From assembly GCA_947259415.1 (NCBI GenBank), contig CAMYMI010000004.1, forward strand, positions 113,936-177,935: a DNA stretch of 64,000 nt, read 5' to 3'. The notes under the pieces are model-generated. The model was not told where the DNA came from, ran no database searches, and saw only the letters and a list, made by a program, of their open reading frames with translations. Of the stretch, positions 24,183 through 32,505 are shown piece after piece; position 1 is the stretch's first letter; every line of letters starts with the position of its first letter. The position numbers and the translations under genes were made by a program. The DNA is from an uncultured Ectothiorhodospiraceae bacterium. Lineage in GTDB: Bacteria > Pseudomonadota > Gammaproteobacteria > UBA9214.

Positions 24183-24593
24183 ATGTCCAAGGGTGAAACG
24201 GATTACAATGCAGAGGTGACATCTGCGACCAGCGCGGTCTGGGGCAATCACGTCACGGTCCCTGACACACCGGACGGCTTCACTGTCAGGACAACCTGTC
24301 CCACAAACCCGGATGGCGTAGAAGTGATGCTGGAGCAGTGGGAGGCCGGTAGCGAAGAGCCGCCACACTCGCACCCAGGTGATGATATGACCGTTGTTAT
24401 CGAGGGCAAGATGTCCATCCAGTTCTTCACCAGGGTAGATGAGGGTCTGGTTGCTGACGGTGACAGGATAGTCCTGAACAAGGGCGAGACCGGTTACATC
24501 AGGGCCGGGAGAATCCATGATGCCAAGTACATCGAAGCGTGCAAACTGGTCTATGTGCACGACAAGGCTTTCGGGTTTACGGCGGAGGTTTGA
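24183..24593 (+). CDS. Cupin-domain protein
   Basis: This 136-residue protein is a single cupin barrel. Motif 1 is PPHSHPGDDMTVVIEG, with two His and Asp as likely metal ligands. Motif 2 is around GETGYIRAGRIHDAKYI with another His. The first motif is slightly unusual, having Asp-Asp where the Glu ligand is common. It may be an enzyme or a small-molecule sensor; nothing nearby fixes the role. The start is clear: AGGAGAAG sits just upstream of the ATG. It lies alone between divergent and co-directional neighbours. Confidence 0.85.
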   Translation: MSKGETDYNAEVTSATSAVWGNHVTVPDTPDGFTVRTTCPTNPDGVEVMLEQWEAGSEEPPHSHPGDDMTVVIEGKMSIQFFTRVDEGLVADGDRIVLNKGETGYIRAGRIHDAKYIEACKLVYVHDKAFGFTAEV

Positions 24594-24884
24594 CCGGGGT
24601 ATGCCAGCAGATAATGCGCGGGAATTCCCGTGACAGGTGGCCAGCGGCTTGTAGCAGCCGTTACACCCTCGGATGACAGTGAAAACGACTTCTTTTCCGT
24701 GTTGTACCATGATGCACGACATCGGTCATGATATCTGCAAACACAATGAAGCACCTTGTTCCTATTTAAATAAAAACAAGCAGATAAGGCGCTATTCTGC
24801 ATTCATTCGGCAGATCCGCTAGTATTGCCTGGATTAATCGCAAATATTCTGCGATTGCCAAAACAAAATAACGCGGAGTCGCTC

Positions 24885-27800
24885 ATGGATTTTGCTCACG
24901 CTCTTGGGCTAAACAAGAAAGTCGAGTGTCTGGAAGAAGAACGTCAAGAGCTCCAACTGTATATCAACCTGCAACTGGCCTCGTCCGGACAACCCACTTG
25001 CGTTTCGGATGAGTTCGAGCATTTTTTCGGCATCTCTCACGACCTGCTGAAGAGCTACCGTGAAAAGAACCGGCTGCTTTCAGACTACCACTGCTGGGTG
25101 GACCAGCGCATCCAGAATTTCCTGGAGCGCTACTTCGAAGGCCTCGAACTCGACACTTTCCCCACACTTCCGACCCAGACATTTATTCTTGACCGCCATG
25201 GTGTCGCGCGTGAACTCTCGATACCGATGGGCAAGGATGAGTTTCACTCGGATATCGTCTCCAGCTATCGCGTCAGGCAGGGGGTGCTGCACAACCCGGC
25301 AAGCGACCGGCGCACCACCAAGGGCTCGTTTCACATAGCCGAAGGCGGCTTGCCGATACCGGGCGACAAAAAGGCCGTTCCCAGGTACACCTTTGCACTC
25401 ATGCTTTCGCGTGCGCTGAATCCGCCACAGGACCTGCTCACTATTCCCTTTACTGCGGCCCTGCCGGAACCGGCGTTCATGTTTACCTCCCTGTTGCTGC
25501 GCCCCACGGTTTGCCCCGAGGTCCCGAACCGGGAACCGGAAAAGAGCATGGAGATCCGCTTCTTTGCGCCAGGCAACCTGGTGAGCAACCTGGACTTCGT
25601 CGAGAGTATCTTCGGTAATGCAGGCAATCCCTACCTGGCTGAGTGTGACGCCGGGCTGGATGTCGAACACTGGACCGGTCATACCGGCTGCGCGATCCTG
25701 GCACCGCACCTGGTCGGCCTGACCAAAAAAGAGCTGGGCCTGCCGCATTGCGACGATGCCAGCGAGCGCCAGCGGCATGACGGCATGTGCTGGAAGGAGG
25801 CGGATGAACTCTACAACGACGGCGAGGCATTCAAGCTCACTGCGCGCGATGAATCCGGCGTCATCGTGACCCTGCTGGCGGACAACTATTTTGGTTACTG
25901 CAAGAAGGAGGTCAAGACCCAGATCGGGTTTTCCGCCAATCTCTACGGGCTGTCCGAGGAGGAACATGCAGGCGGTGCGCTGGCCTTCCCGCGCCGCAAT
26001 CACGGTGAGGAATTCGGTGTTGACAGCCGTACCCTGATACCCGGTTTCAGCTTTGAGGACATGGTCGAGCGTTACGGCGCCGTCATGGACGTACAGCCCG
26101 AGGGTTACGCGATTGACCGCAATTATCCCGAGGTCATCTATGTGCCGCAGAAGCTACGCATGGATCTGAATGCCCAGACCATCAGCTGGGAAATGGGCGG
26201 TGAGAAACAGACGATTCATCTGCAGCCCGGAAAGACCTACATGCAACCAAGCGGCTACAAGCTGGAGATGCAGAAACACCCGGGCGCACCGTCATGGCGC
26301 ATCGTGGGTGCAAATCCCGAGGGCACCTTCTGCCACAAGCCCTCGACAGTTTCCGGTGGGGGCAAGTCGGAGATCTCCAAGTCACTCAACGATGCTGTTA
26401 TTTACCGCCCACTGTTTGTTGATGACCTCCTCAAGGACCTCGACCAGGTCCAGTCAATCTTTGACCGGGACTATACCCGGCGTTTCAAACCGGGGTTCGA
26501 GGACAATGACCGTGATGCGACCCGGAAGCCACTCAGCCCGGAGCGTAGCCTGGGATCCGTCATCAAACTGCTCACCCCGACCTCGGCCTATACCGACGAG
26601 TTCAATGAGTGGCTGGCCTCCATACCTCCGCGTATCCTGGCGCTGGTGTTTCTGATCAAGCGCTTCTACCGAATCGAGTGGGGCAACAACTGGCGTAAGC
26701 ACCTGTCGGTCGACGAAGTGGATGGTGCGCCGGCGCACGAACTCAAGCTGGACGGCCGCACCATCGTCGCCTCCTACCTGCGGGTGGGTTTCGACCGCGA
26801 CGGCAAGTGGCGTACCTTCAAACTGCGCCAGGACTACATCGCCACGGAAAAGGTGCAGATGGAGGATGACATCACCGCCTCCATCGTGGTGCCACCGGAA
26901 TGTGTTGCCGGCTGCGGCCCGGCCCACGATGGCAAGCACAGTTTGAAACTGACCAAGAACTGCGAGTATCGTCTGTTTCAACGCCCGGACGATGCAATTC
27001 ATCCCGGCTTTGACAAGCAGACCGAGCTGGATATGTCACAGCCCGGCAATTTCTTCGCCAACTATGAACCACTCGCCGGTGAAAAGCTCGCGGAAGTGAT
27101 CAACGACGTGCATACCTTCTGCCGCTTTACCCGGCCCATGCAGTCGCTGCTGCAACAGGCCCACGAGGCGGGCAGTGGCTATGTCGTGTCATCGGCGCAC
27201 CCTCGACTGGTCGATGGGAAACCATCGGTGAATCCGCGCTACCAGCAGATCCGGCCCGACCTGGCCAACCCGGCACGCAGATACATGGCTGATATGAGTA
27301 CCCGTTTCCGCCGCAAGATCGACCTGGAGAGCAGCGTCTGTCATCCGGTCGACGCCGTGCTCGCCGGCCGCCGCAACAACCCGCCCGAACCCGGAATAGG
27401 GTCACTGGCAGTTTACAACCCCATCCATTACCAGGAGCTGCCGGAACTGTTTATGGATTTCGTCTGCAGCCTGACCGGCAAGTCGCCGTCCACTACCGGT
27501 GCCGGCAGCGAAGGCGCGCTGACCAAGGGGCCATTCAACGCGCTGCGTCCCACCGCGGACCTCAACAACGCACTGGTCTCTTTTATTCTCACCGGCTACC
27601 AGGGATTCTCAAGCTCCGCGGGCTATGTGGGCCCGCACGTGCGGGTCGACCATGACATCAGCCTGCTGGTTCCGGAGATCTGGGCGCGCATCGAGCCCGA
27701 TGAGCGCGATGCCGACTACCTGATCAAGCACGGCTACCTGGAACCGCTGGAAGACTTTCAGCACAACGGCAAGACTGTGCTTGCCAGCCGCCTCGGCTAC

Positions 27801-28502
27801 CGTATCACCGAACAGTTCGTACACGAATTCTTCGGCAAGATCTTCGATAACCCACAGGCGGTGTTTACCGGGGAGATCCTCAAGCCTGAAATACAGGACC
27901 CCGATGTCTACGCCGACGGTATCAACAATATCGTCGAGGCGCAGCAGCGGGTGGCGCAGCGCTACCTCGACGACGGCAGCGTTGAGGATGCCTGCCCGTC
28001 GTTGCGCGCGCTGTTGTATATCATGGCGAGCGGAGAGTATCAGGGCATGGACGCGCATCACCCGGACATCCGTGCCATGTTTACCCGTGAATACCTGCTC
28101 AACTCGGACTGGTACCAGGAGCGTCTGAAGGTCAAGCAGATGCGCGACATGGAGCTGTGGAGGCGGCATATCAGCAACCTGCAGACATTTCTCGATGATC
28201 AACACTTTGCTGACGAGGCCGAACGTCTTCGTATCAGTCAGCGGCTGGATACGGCCAAGGAAAGGCTCAGCCGGATCCAGGAGCAGGACTATCTCAAGGG
28301 CCTGATCGGTACGCTGGGTGCCGATCCGCTCGGGCCGCCCGGCAGCATGGATGAAAGCCGGATCATCAACTGGCGCAAGATGGTCACCTCGTTCACGCGG
28401 GACTGGACAGAGGCGGCCGAACCCGAACCGGCACACGAGGAGAGGATTCCTTCACTGCTGCAGCGCTTCAAGGCGAAGTTTCAGCGTCCCAGGGTGCACT
28501 AG
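24885..28502 (+). CDS. Very large conserved protein, candidate PPi-type phosphoenolpyruvate carboxykinase
   Basis: The 1205-residue protein is soluble by sequence, with no signal peptide or long hydrophobic stretch. Internal marks include EHWTGHTGCAILAPHLVG (about residues 265-285), a glycine-rich P-loop-like STVSGGGKSEISKS (about 485-500) and many conserved-looking Arg/Lys/Asp clusters. Size and these motifs fit, as far as I can judge from memory, the PPi-dependent PEP carboxykinases of Propionibacterium and Entamoeba (about 1100-1200 residues). These interconvert oxaloacetate plus PPi with PEP, CO2 and phosphate. That name is inference. The frame opens at TTG 24825, but ATG 24885 has CGGAG six bases upstream. 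It is monocistronic. Confidence 0.55.
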   Translation: MDFAHALGLNKKVECLEEERQELQLYINLQLASSGQPTCVSDEFEHFFGISHDLLKSYREKNRLLSDYHCWVDQRIQNFLERYFEGLELDTFPTLPTQTFILDRHGVARELSIPMGKDEFHSDIVSSYRVRQGVLHNPASDRRTTKGSFHIAEGGLPIPGDKKAVPRYTFALMLSRALNPPQDLLTIPFTAALPEPAFMFTSLLLRPTVCPEVPNREPEKSMEIRFFAPGNLVSNLDFVESIFGNAGNPYLAECDAGLDVEHWTGHTGCAILAPHLVGLTKKELGLPHCDDASERQRHDGMCWKEADELYNDGEAFKLTARDESGVIVTLLADNYFGYCKKEVKTQIGFSANLYGLSEEEHAGGALAFPRRNHGEEFGVDSRTLIPGFSFEDMVERYGAVMDVQPEGYAIDRNYPEVIYVPQKLRMDLNAQTISWEMGGEKQTIHLQPGKTYMQPSGYKLEMQKHPGAPSWRIVGANPEGTFCHKPSTVSGGGKSEISKSLNDAVIYRPLFVDDLLKDLDQVQSIFDRDYTRRFKPGFEDNDRDATRKPLSPERSLGSVIKLLTPTSAYTDEFNEWLASIPPRILALVFLIKRFYRIEWGNNWRKHLSVDEVDGAPAHELKLDGRTIVASYLRVGFDRDGKWRTFKLRQDYIATEKVQMEDDITASIVVPPECVAGCGPAHDGKHSLKLTKNCEYRLFQRPDDAIHPGFDKQTELDMSQPGNFFANYEPLAGEKLAEVINDVHTFCRFTRPMQSLLQQAHEAGSGYVVSSAHPRLVDGKPSVNPRYQQIRPDLANPARRYMADMSTRFRRKIDLESSVCHPVDAVLAGRRNNPPEPGIGSLAVYNPIHYQELPELFMDFVCSLTGKSPSTTGAGSEGALTKGPFNALRPTADLNNALVSFILTGYQGFSSSAGYVGPHVRVDHDISLLVPEIWARIEPDERDADYLIKHGYLEPLEDFQHNGKTVLASRLGYRITEQFVHEFFGKIFDNPQAVFTGEILKPEIQDPDVYADGINNIVEAQQRVAQRYLDDGSVEDACPSLRALLYIMASGEYQGMDAHHPDIRAMFTREYLLNSDWYQERLKVKQMRDMELWRRHISNLQTFLDDQHFADEAERLRISQRLDTAKERLSRIQEQDYLKGLIGTLGADPLGPPGSMDESRIINWRKMVTSFTRDWTEAAEPEPAHEERIPSLLQRFKAKFQRPRVH

Positions 28503-28510
28503 CATAGAAT

Positions 28511-28584
28511 AGGGGACAGATTTATTTTCTATTTGGTAGAAACACGAGGCCGTGATAGTCCAAGAGAAAATAAATCTGTCCCCT
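28511..28584. repeat. Perfect 20-bp inverted repeat, MITE/REP-like
   Basis: AGGGGACAGATTTATTTTCT (28511-28530) is exactly mirrored at 28565-28584 around a 34-base loop. It lies just after the 1205-residue gene, and a T-run follows, so it could also terminate transcription. GGGGACAGATTTATTTT-type palindromes are familiar from many proteobacterial genomes, often near REP-associated tyrosine transposases. No such gene is in this window. Confidence 0.8.
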
Positions 28585-28605
28585 TTTTGCTATGGATAAT
28601 GCGTC

Positions 28606-29622
28606 ATGAACAGAGTGCTCACCTCGACCCTGCTCACACTGCTGATGGTCCTGCTGGTTCCGGTCCTGTACGCCGCTACAGTCAAGGAGGACAGAAAGGC
28701 AGCCGAGCAGGGTGATGCGGCGGGCCAATACCGCCTGGCACAGCGCTACGAGGCGGGCAAAGGCGTTGACCGGGACTTCGAACAGGCCGTCGAGTGGTAC
28801 CGCAAGGCCGCCCGGCAGGGTCATGCGCGGGCCCAGACCAACCTGGGCAACCTCTACCGATCGGGGCGGGGTGTCGGCAAGGACTATGGCGCAGCGATAA
28901 AATGGTACCGCAAGGCAGCCGAGCAGGAAGATACCAAGGCGCAGATCAATCTCGCCATGATGTACGCCCGGGGCATGGGTGTGGACAAGGACGAGGCCGA
29001 GGGTCTTAAGTGGTTACAACGTGCAGCGGGTGAAGGCGATACCCAGGCAATGGTCCAGTTAGGCACCCTGTACCTGCAGGGCAAGGGCGTCGAAAAAGAC
29101 TACGAAAAGTCCGCCCAGTGGTTCTGGATAGGTGCGGAAAAGGGTGATGTTATAGCCCAGCACAGCCTGGGACTGGCTTATTTCAGGGGCAAGGGCGTCA
29201 GGCAGGATTACAAGGAGTCGGTCAAGTGGCACCGCAAGGCGGCAGAGAAGGGTTATCCGCCTGCCGAGTACAGCATGGGATTACGCTATGCCAAGGGTAA
29301 AGGTGTCGGCAAGGACGCTGCTGAAGCGGCAAACTGGTATCGCAAGGCTGCCGAACACGGGCATCCCGATGCCCAGAACAATTTGGGCCTCATGTATAAA
29401 AAAGGCCAGGGCGTCAGTCGGGACTACGGTGTGGCACTGGACTGGTTTCGCAAGGCCGCGAAGCGCGGTCATCCCCAGGCACAGTTCAATCTTGGCAAGA
29501 TGCACCAGGAGGGTCTGGGTGTGAAGCAGGATCCTGAGGCTGCCAGGATGTGGTATCGCAAGGCGAAGAAGGCCGGGCACAAGGGCGCAGTGAAGGCGCT
29601 GAAAACACTGGAAGGCGGTTAA
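28606..29622 (+). CDS. Exported Sel1-repeat protein
   Basis: This 338-residue protein has a signal peptide (LLTLLMVLLVPVLYAA, cleavage near residue 24). Eight or nine Sel1-like repeats of 36 residues follow, each with the pattern AQ-x-LGxxYxxGxGVxxDxxxAxxWYRKAA. Sel1 repeats stack as helical pairs, like TPR, and act as protein-protein scaffolds. The periplasmic location is inferred from the signal. Partners are unknown; relatives take part in envelope stress signalling or secretion. The repeats are close in sequence, with WYRKAAEQ/WYRKAAEH occurring several times, which suggests fairly recent internal duplication. It is not in an evident operon. Confidence 0.92.
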   Translation: MNRVLTSTLLTLLMVLLVPVLYAATVKEDRKAAEQGDAAGQYRLAQRYEAGKGVDRDFEQAVEWYRKAARQGHARAQTNLGNLYRSGRGVGKDYGAAIKWYRKAAEQEDTKAQINLAMMYARGMGVDKDEAEGLKWLQRAAGEGDTQAMVQLGTLYLQGKGVEKDYEKSAQWFWIGAEKGDVIAQHSLGLAYFRGKGVRQDYKESVKWHRKAAEKGYPPAEYSMGLRYAKGKGVGKDAAEAANWYRKAAEHGHPDAQNNLGLMYKKGQGVSRDYGVALDWFRKAAKRGHPQAQFNLGKMHQEGLGVKQDPEAARMWYRKAKKAGHKGAVKALKTLEGG

Positions 29623-29794
29623 CCCAGGGTTGACCGGATAATAATTTTTCGGCCGGCAACAATCCAGAGAAACCGGGCATAAGGATCAACTCAGCGTCAC
29701 AGTCCTGCTGTCAACGTTGCAGATTGTACAGGACTTATTTTGATGGCGGCCGGACTACGTTAATAAAATGAGCCGAAAACACTGACCGCACATT

Positions 29795-30445
29795 TTAAGG
29801 CAGTTTACCAATCAGGTTACCTGCTGTTTCCTCGACGATCACGCGAAAGGTGACAGGTTTCTCCGTGCTGGTCTCCCAGGAGTAATTGACTTCGTCCGTG
29901 CCTTCCCAGGCTATGGTGCCTTTGTGGCTGTCCCAGATTTGCAGGAACAGTCGGATATTGGCCTGGTTGGTCTGGAACATCCGCAGTCCGAGGGCACTGA
30001 AACGACCCTTGGAGTGTTGCTCAAAGTTCGACAGTTTCAATTGTGCCAGGTAGCGAACCCCGGCGACCTTGCCAACCGCAGTCAATAATTCACGTTTGAA
30101 GATACCTGTGTACTGGTAGTCGATATACATCTGCTTGTATTCGTCTGCAATTCCCGCAGAGTTAATGGCACTCAGCGTTTTCGGCAGTGACACGACCTGG
30201 ATATCTGGCCGCTCGGTTTCAAGGACCTCGGTGAAGATCGATGCCAGTGTTTGCTTGTCTTCTTCCTGCCCGGTGACCGTCGAAGGGGTGATGAAGGCCA
30301 GGCCGCGAGCTTCCAGGTGCCCCGGCTCAAGCGAAATGACCGAATCACGCGCGGTGGAATGGACCTGATATTCGGCGCAAGCACCCAGCGTGAAGGCAAT
30401 CACGAGGCAGAGTGCGAGCGTTTTAATCAATGTGCTGACTGACAT
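29795..30445 (-). CDS. Putative lipoprotein of unknown function
   Basis: The 216-residue protein starts with a lipoprotein signal: basic residue, hydrophobic stretch ALCLVIAFT and lipobox LGAC with Cys at residue 23. The mature protein is a mix of helices and strands with no family I can name. TEVLETERPDIQVVSL and the Tyr-rich EYKQMYIDYQYTG are the most distinctive parts. AAGGA precedes the ATG at good spacing. It is convergent with the Sel1 gene and may be anchored to the inner face of the outer membrane. Confidence 0.8.
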   Translation of the reverse strand: MSVSTLIKTLALCLVIAFTLGACAEYQVHSTARDSVISLEPGHLEARGLAFITPSTVTGQEEDKQTLASIFTEVLETERPDIQVVSLPKTLSAINSAGIADEYKQMYIDYQYTGIFKRELLTAVGKVAGVRYLAQLKLSNFEQHSKGRFSALGLRMFQTNQANIRLFLQIWDSHKGTIAWEGTDEVNYSWETSTEKPVTFRVIVEETAGNLIGKLP

Positions 30446-30873
30446 GGAAAGTCCTTAGACAGGATGACTGGTTCTTGAAGTAATGAGCATAAAAAATGCA
30501 TTCAACTGCTTCATGATGGTTATTCCGAAAATACTTTCATTCCGGCCTGTTTAATACTTGTTTCGGCCAGTATTCTACACCTAGCACATAGAGGTAAGGA
30601 AGCCGGTTGATATGACTCAAAAAGGCTGCACTGGTGCTTATGTATTCACTGACTCAGGAATCAGAGTTGTCATGCAGGCCATTTTTTGGCGATTCAGTAA
30701 ATTGATTTCACGCTCGATTTACCGAGGTGCAAGGCCGGAAATAGTCAACGAACAGAACAGCGCGAGAGTCAGGACTGTCTGGATAGTATACAGCTCTGAA
30801 TGACTGTTATTGACGAACTTGGACGTCATCATGGATGACCTGCGAACCAGGTGAATATTACATGACAAGCCAG
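30446..30873. other. Intergenic region, no gene supported
   Basis: The stretch is relatively AT-rich. One frame at 30612-30803 (63 codons) has AAGGA upstream, but its product looks random and it overlaps no recognisable domain. No terminator or tRNA is visible. Confidence 0.45.
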
Positions 30874-32403
30874 CTATATAGAAAGGAACACCCCGTCCCT
30901 GCGCGGATCACCGGCACCACTGAATCCACAGGCATCATGGACGACCGTATGGGTGCCACCGAAGAACAGGTTCTTCTCCGCCCACCGATTATGGCTCATG
31001 TAGCCGGCACAGACTTCATCGACTGCTGATTCAGGAAATCCAGGCTCGATACTGAGCAAGTCTTGTTCAACATGGAGCCGCGGGCTGTCAACCGCCTCTC
31101 TTGCGTCCATTCCGAAGTAGTACAGGTTATTCAGTGTCTGCAGAATGGCTGTGCGTAATCGGTTGGAACCGCCAGAGCCGGTAGCAATGACTCGATTATG
31201 GTCAATGGCGAGGGTAGGCGCCATCATGGACGAGACACGCACATCGGTGTCCCAGCGGTGAAAACCGCCCGGGTTGAGGTCTTCCTCCCCCAGCATGTTA
31301 TTCAGCATAATTCCCGCCCCGGGCAGTACATAACCCGAGCCTTCGCCATTGGAAAGGCTGAGCGATGCCGCATTACCCTGCCCATCCACGATACTGATGT
31401 GGGTTGTTCCACGACTGTTGACAGGGTGACCAGCCAAGGCTGCGCGAAAGCGGTTTATGGTCTCCGGATGAAGGATATCCCTGGAGCCTGCACTTTCATT
31501 CTGTCTGTTTTCCATCCGTGCCAGATTGGTCTGCCTCAGCACTTCAGACAGAAGTGTAAGATGCTTCGCGGAACCGAAATCACCCAGGTCGTGTGGCTCC
31601 AGTAATGCGTGTGCAAAACGGATCAGGCTGCCACCACTGGCAGGCGGCGGGTTGGTCAGTATCCGTGCGTTCCAGCAGTGGTAGTCCAGGGGTTCACGCT
31701 TTACTACCTGGTAGCCGTACAGATCAGCCTTTTGCAGATACCCGCCGCCGGATTCACAGGCCGTGAGCAGTTCAGACCCCATCTCTCCCTGGTAAAAAAC
31801 CTGCTCTCCCTCTATAGCCAGTAATTCCAGTGTATCCGCCAGCTCGGGCTGACGGAAGTTCTCGCCATCGACCACCAGGCTAGCGTCGACCTGGCGACTT
31901 GAATAGATACGCCGGGCATCCCTGGTGGACAGATAGATGGGTGCAACAATACTGAATATATAGGCCTGCAGTCTGTTAACCAGGATGCCTGTACGCGCAA
32001 AATCGACTGCCGGCTTCACGATCTCTCGCATCGGCAGTGTGCCCAGGTCGGCATGAACCTGAAACAGTCCTTTGATGGTGCCGGGCGTCGCAATACTGCC
32101 CATACCGATATGAAACTCTTGCTGTGCCGCACCGAAGTCCGCGAGTATGGGGCTAAAATCCAGTTCGGAGCCGGGACGCTTGTGCAACGGTGTCTGGACG
32201 AAGAAATCATACAAGGTGTTTCTGCCGCCGCCCTGGTGCGCAAGCAGGAAGCCACCACCGCCCAGTGAGGTCAGAACAGGCTCTGCCACACAGGCTGCAC
32301 ACAGCCCGGCGAGGGCTGCATCGAAGGCATTTCCTCCTTCTTCCAGCGCCCACACCGCTGCCTCTGCCGTGGCCGGATGTCCGGCCGCCACTGCGCCCTT
32401 CAT
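30874..32403 (-). CDS. Gamma-glutamyltransferase-like N-terminal nucleophile hydrolase
   Basis: This 509-residue protein belongs to the gamma-glutamyltransferase family, which cleaves or transfers gamma-glutamyl groups and matures by self-cleavage. The family start AAGHPATAEAAVWALEEGGNAFDAALA and the substrate region GGGGFLLAH are present. The autocleavage site is NSRGTTHISIVDGQGNAAS, where the second Thr would become the N-terminal nucleophile. There is no signal peptide, so unlike periplasmic E. coli Ggt it should be cytoplasmic. The frame opens at 32448, but CGGAG precedes the ATG at 32403, which starts MKGAVAAGHP. It lies downstream of the metal ATPase on the same strand with 100 bp between. 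Confidence 0.88.
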   Translation of the reverse strand: MKGAVAAGHPATAEAAVWALEEGGNAFDAALAGLCAACVAEPVLTSLGGGGFLLAHQGGGRNTLYDFFVQTPLHKRPGSELDFSPILADFGAAQQEFHIGMGSIATPGTIKGLFQVHADLGTLPMREIVKPAVDFARTGILVNRLQAYIFSIVAPIYLSTRDARRIYSSRQVDASLVVDGENFRQPELADTLELLAIEGEQVFYQGEMGSELLTACESGGGYLQKADLYGYQVVKREPLDYHCWNARILTNPPPASGGSLIRFAHALLEPHDLGDFGSAKHLTLLSEVLRQTNLARMENRQNESAGSRDILHPETINRFRAALAGHPVNSRGTTHISIVDGQGNAASLSLSNGEGSGYVLPGAGIMLNNMLGEEDLNPGGFHRWDTDVRVSSMMAPTLAIDHNRVIATGSGGSNRLRTAILQTLNNLYYFGMDAREAVDSPRLHVEQDLLSIEPGFPESAVDEVCAGYMSHNRWAEKNLFFGGTHTVVHDACGFSGAGDPRRDGVFLSI

Positions 32404-32505
32404 TGAGACTCCGTCAATGCCTAATATCGTACAACAAGAGTTATACAAGTCAGTATCCTTGTTTAAAGGATACTCTGTATAAAAACTGCACTCACGTCAT
32501 GATGT

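Noticed and set aside
28606..29622. Sel1 repeats considered as a DNA-level tandem repeat or CRISPR-like array
   Set aside because: The periodicity is 108 bp with diverged DNA and follows the protein repeat; there are no spacers.
30612..30803. 63-codon frame with AAGGA upstream
   Set aside because: Composition looks random and no similarity is evident; too weak to call.
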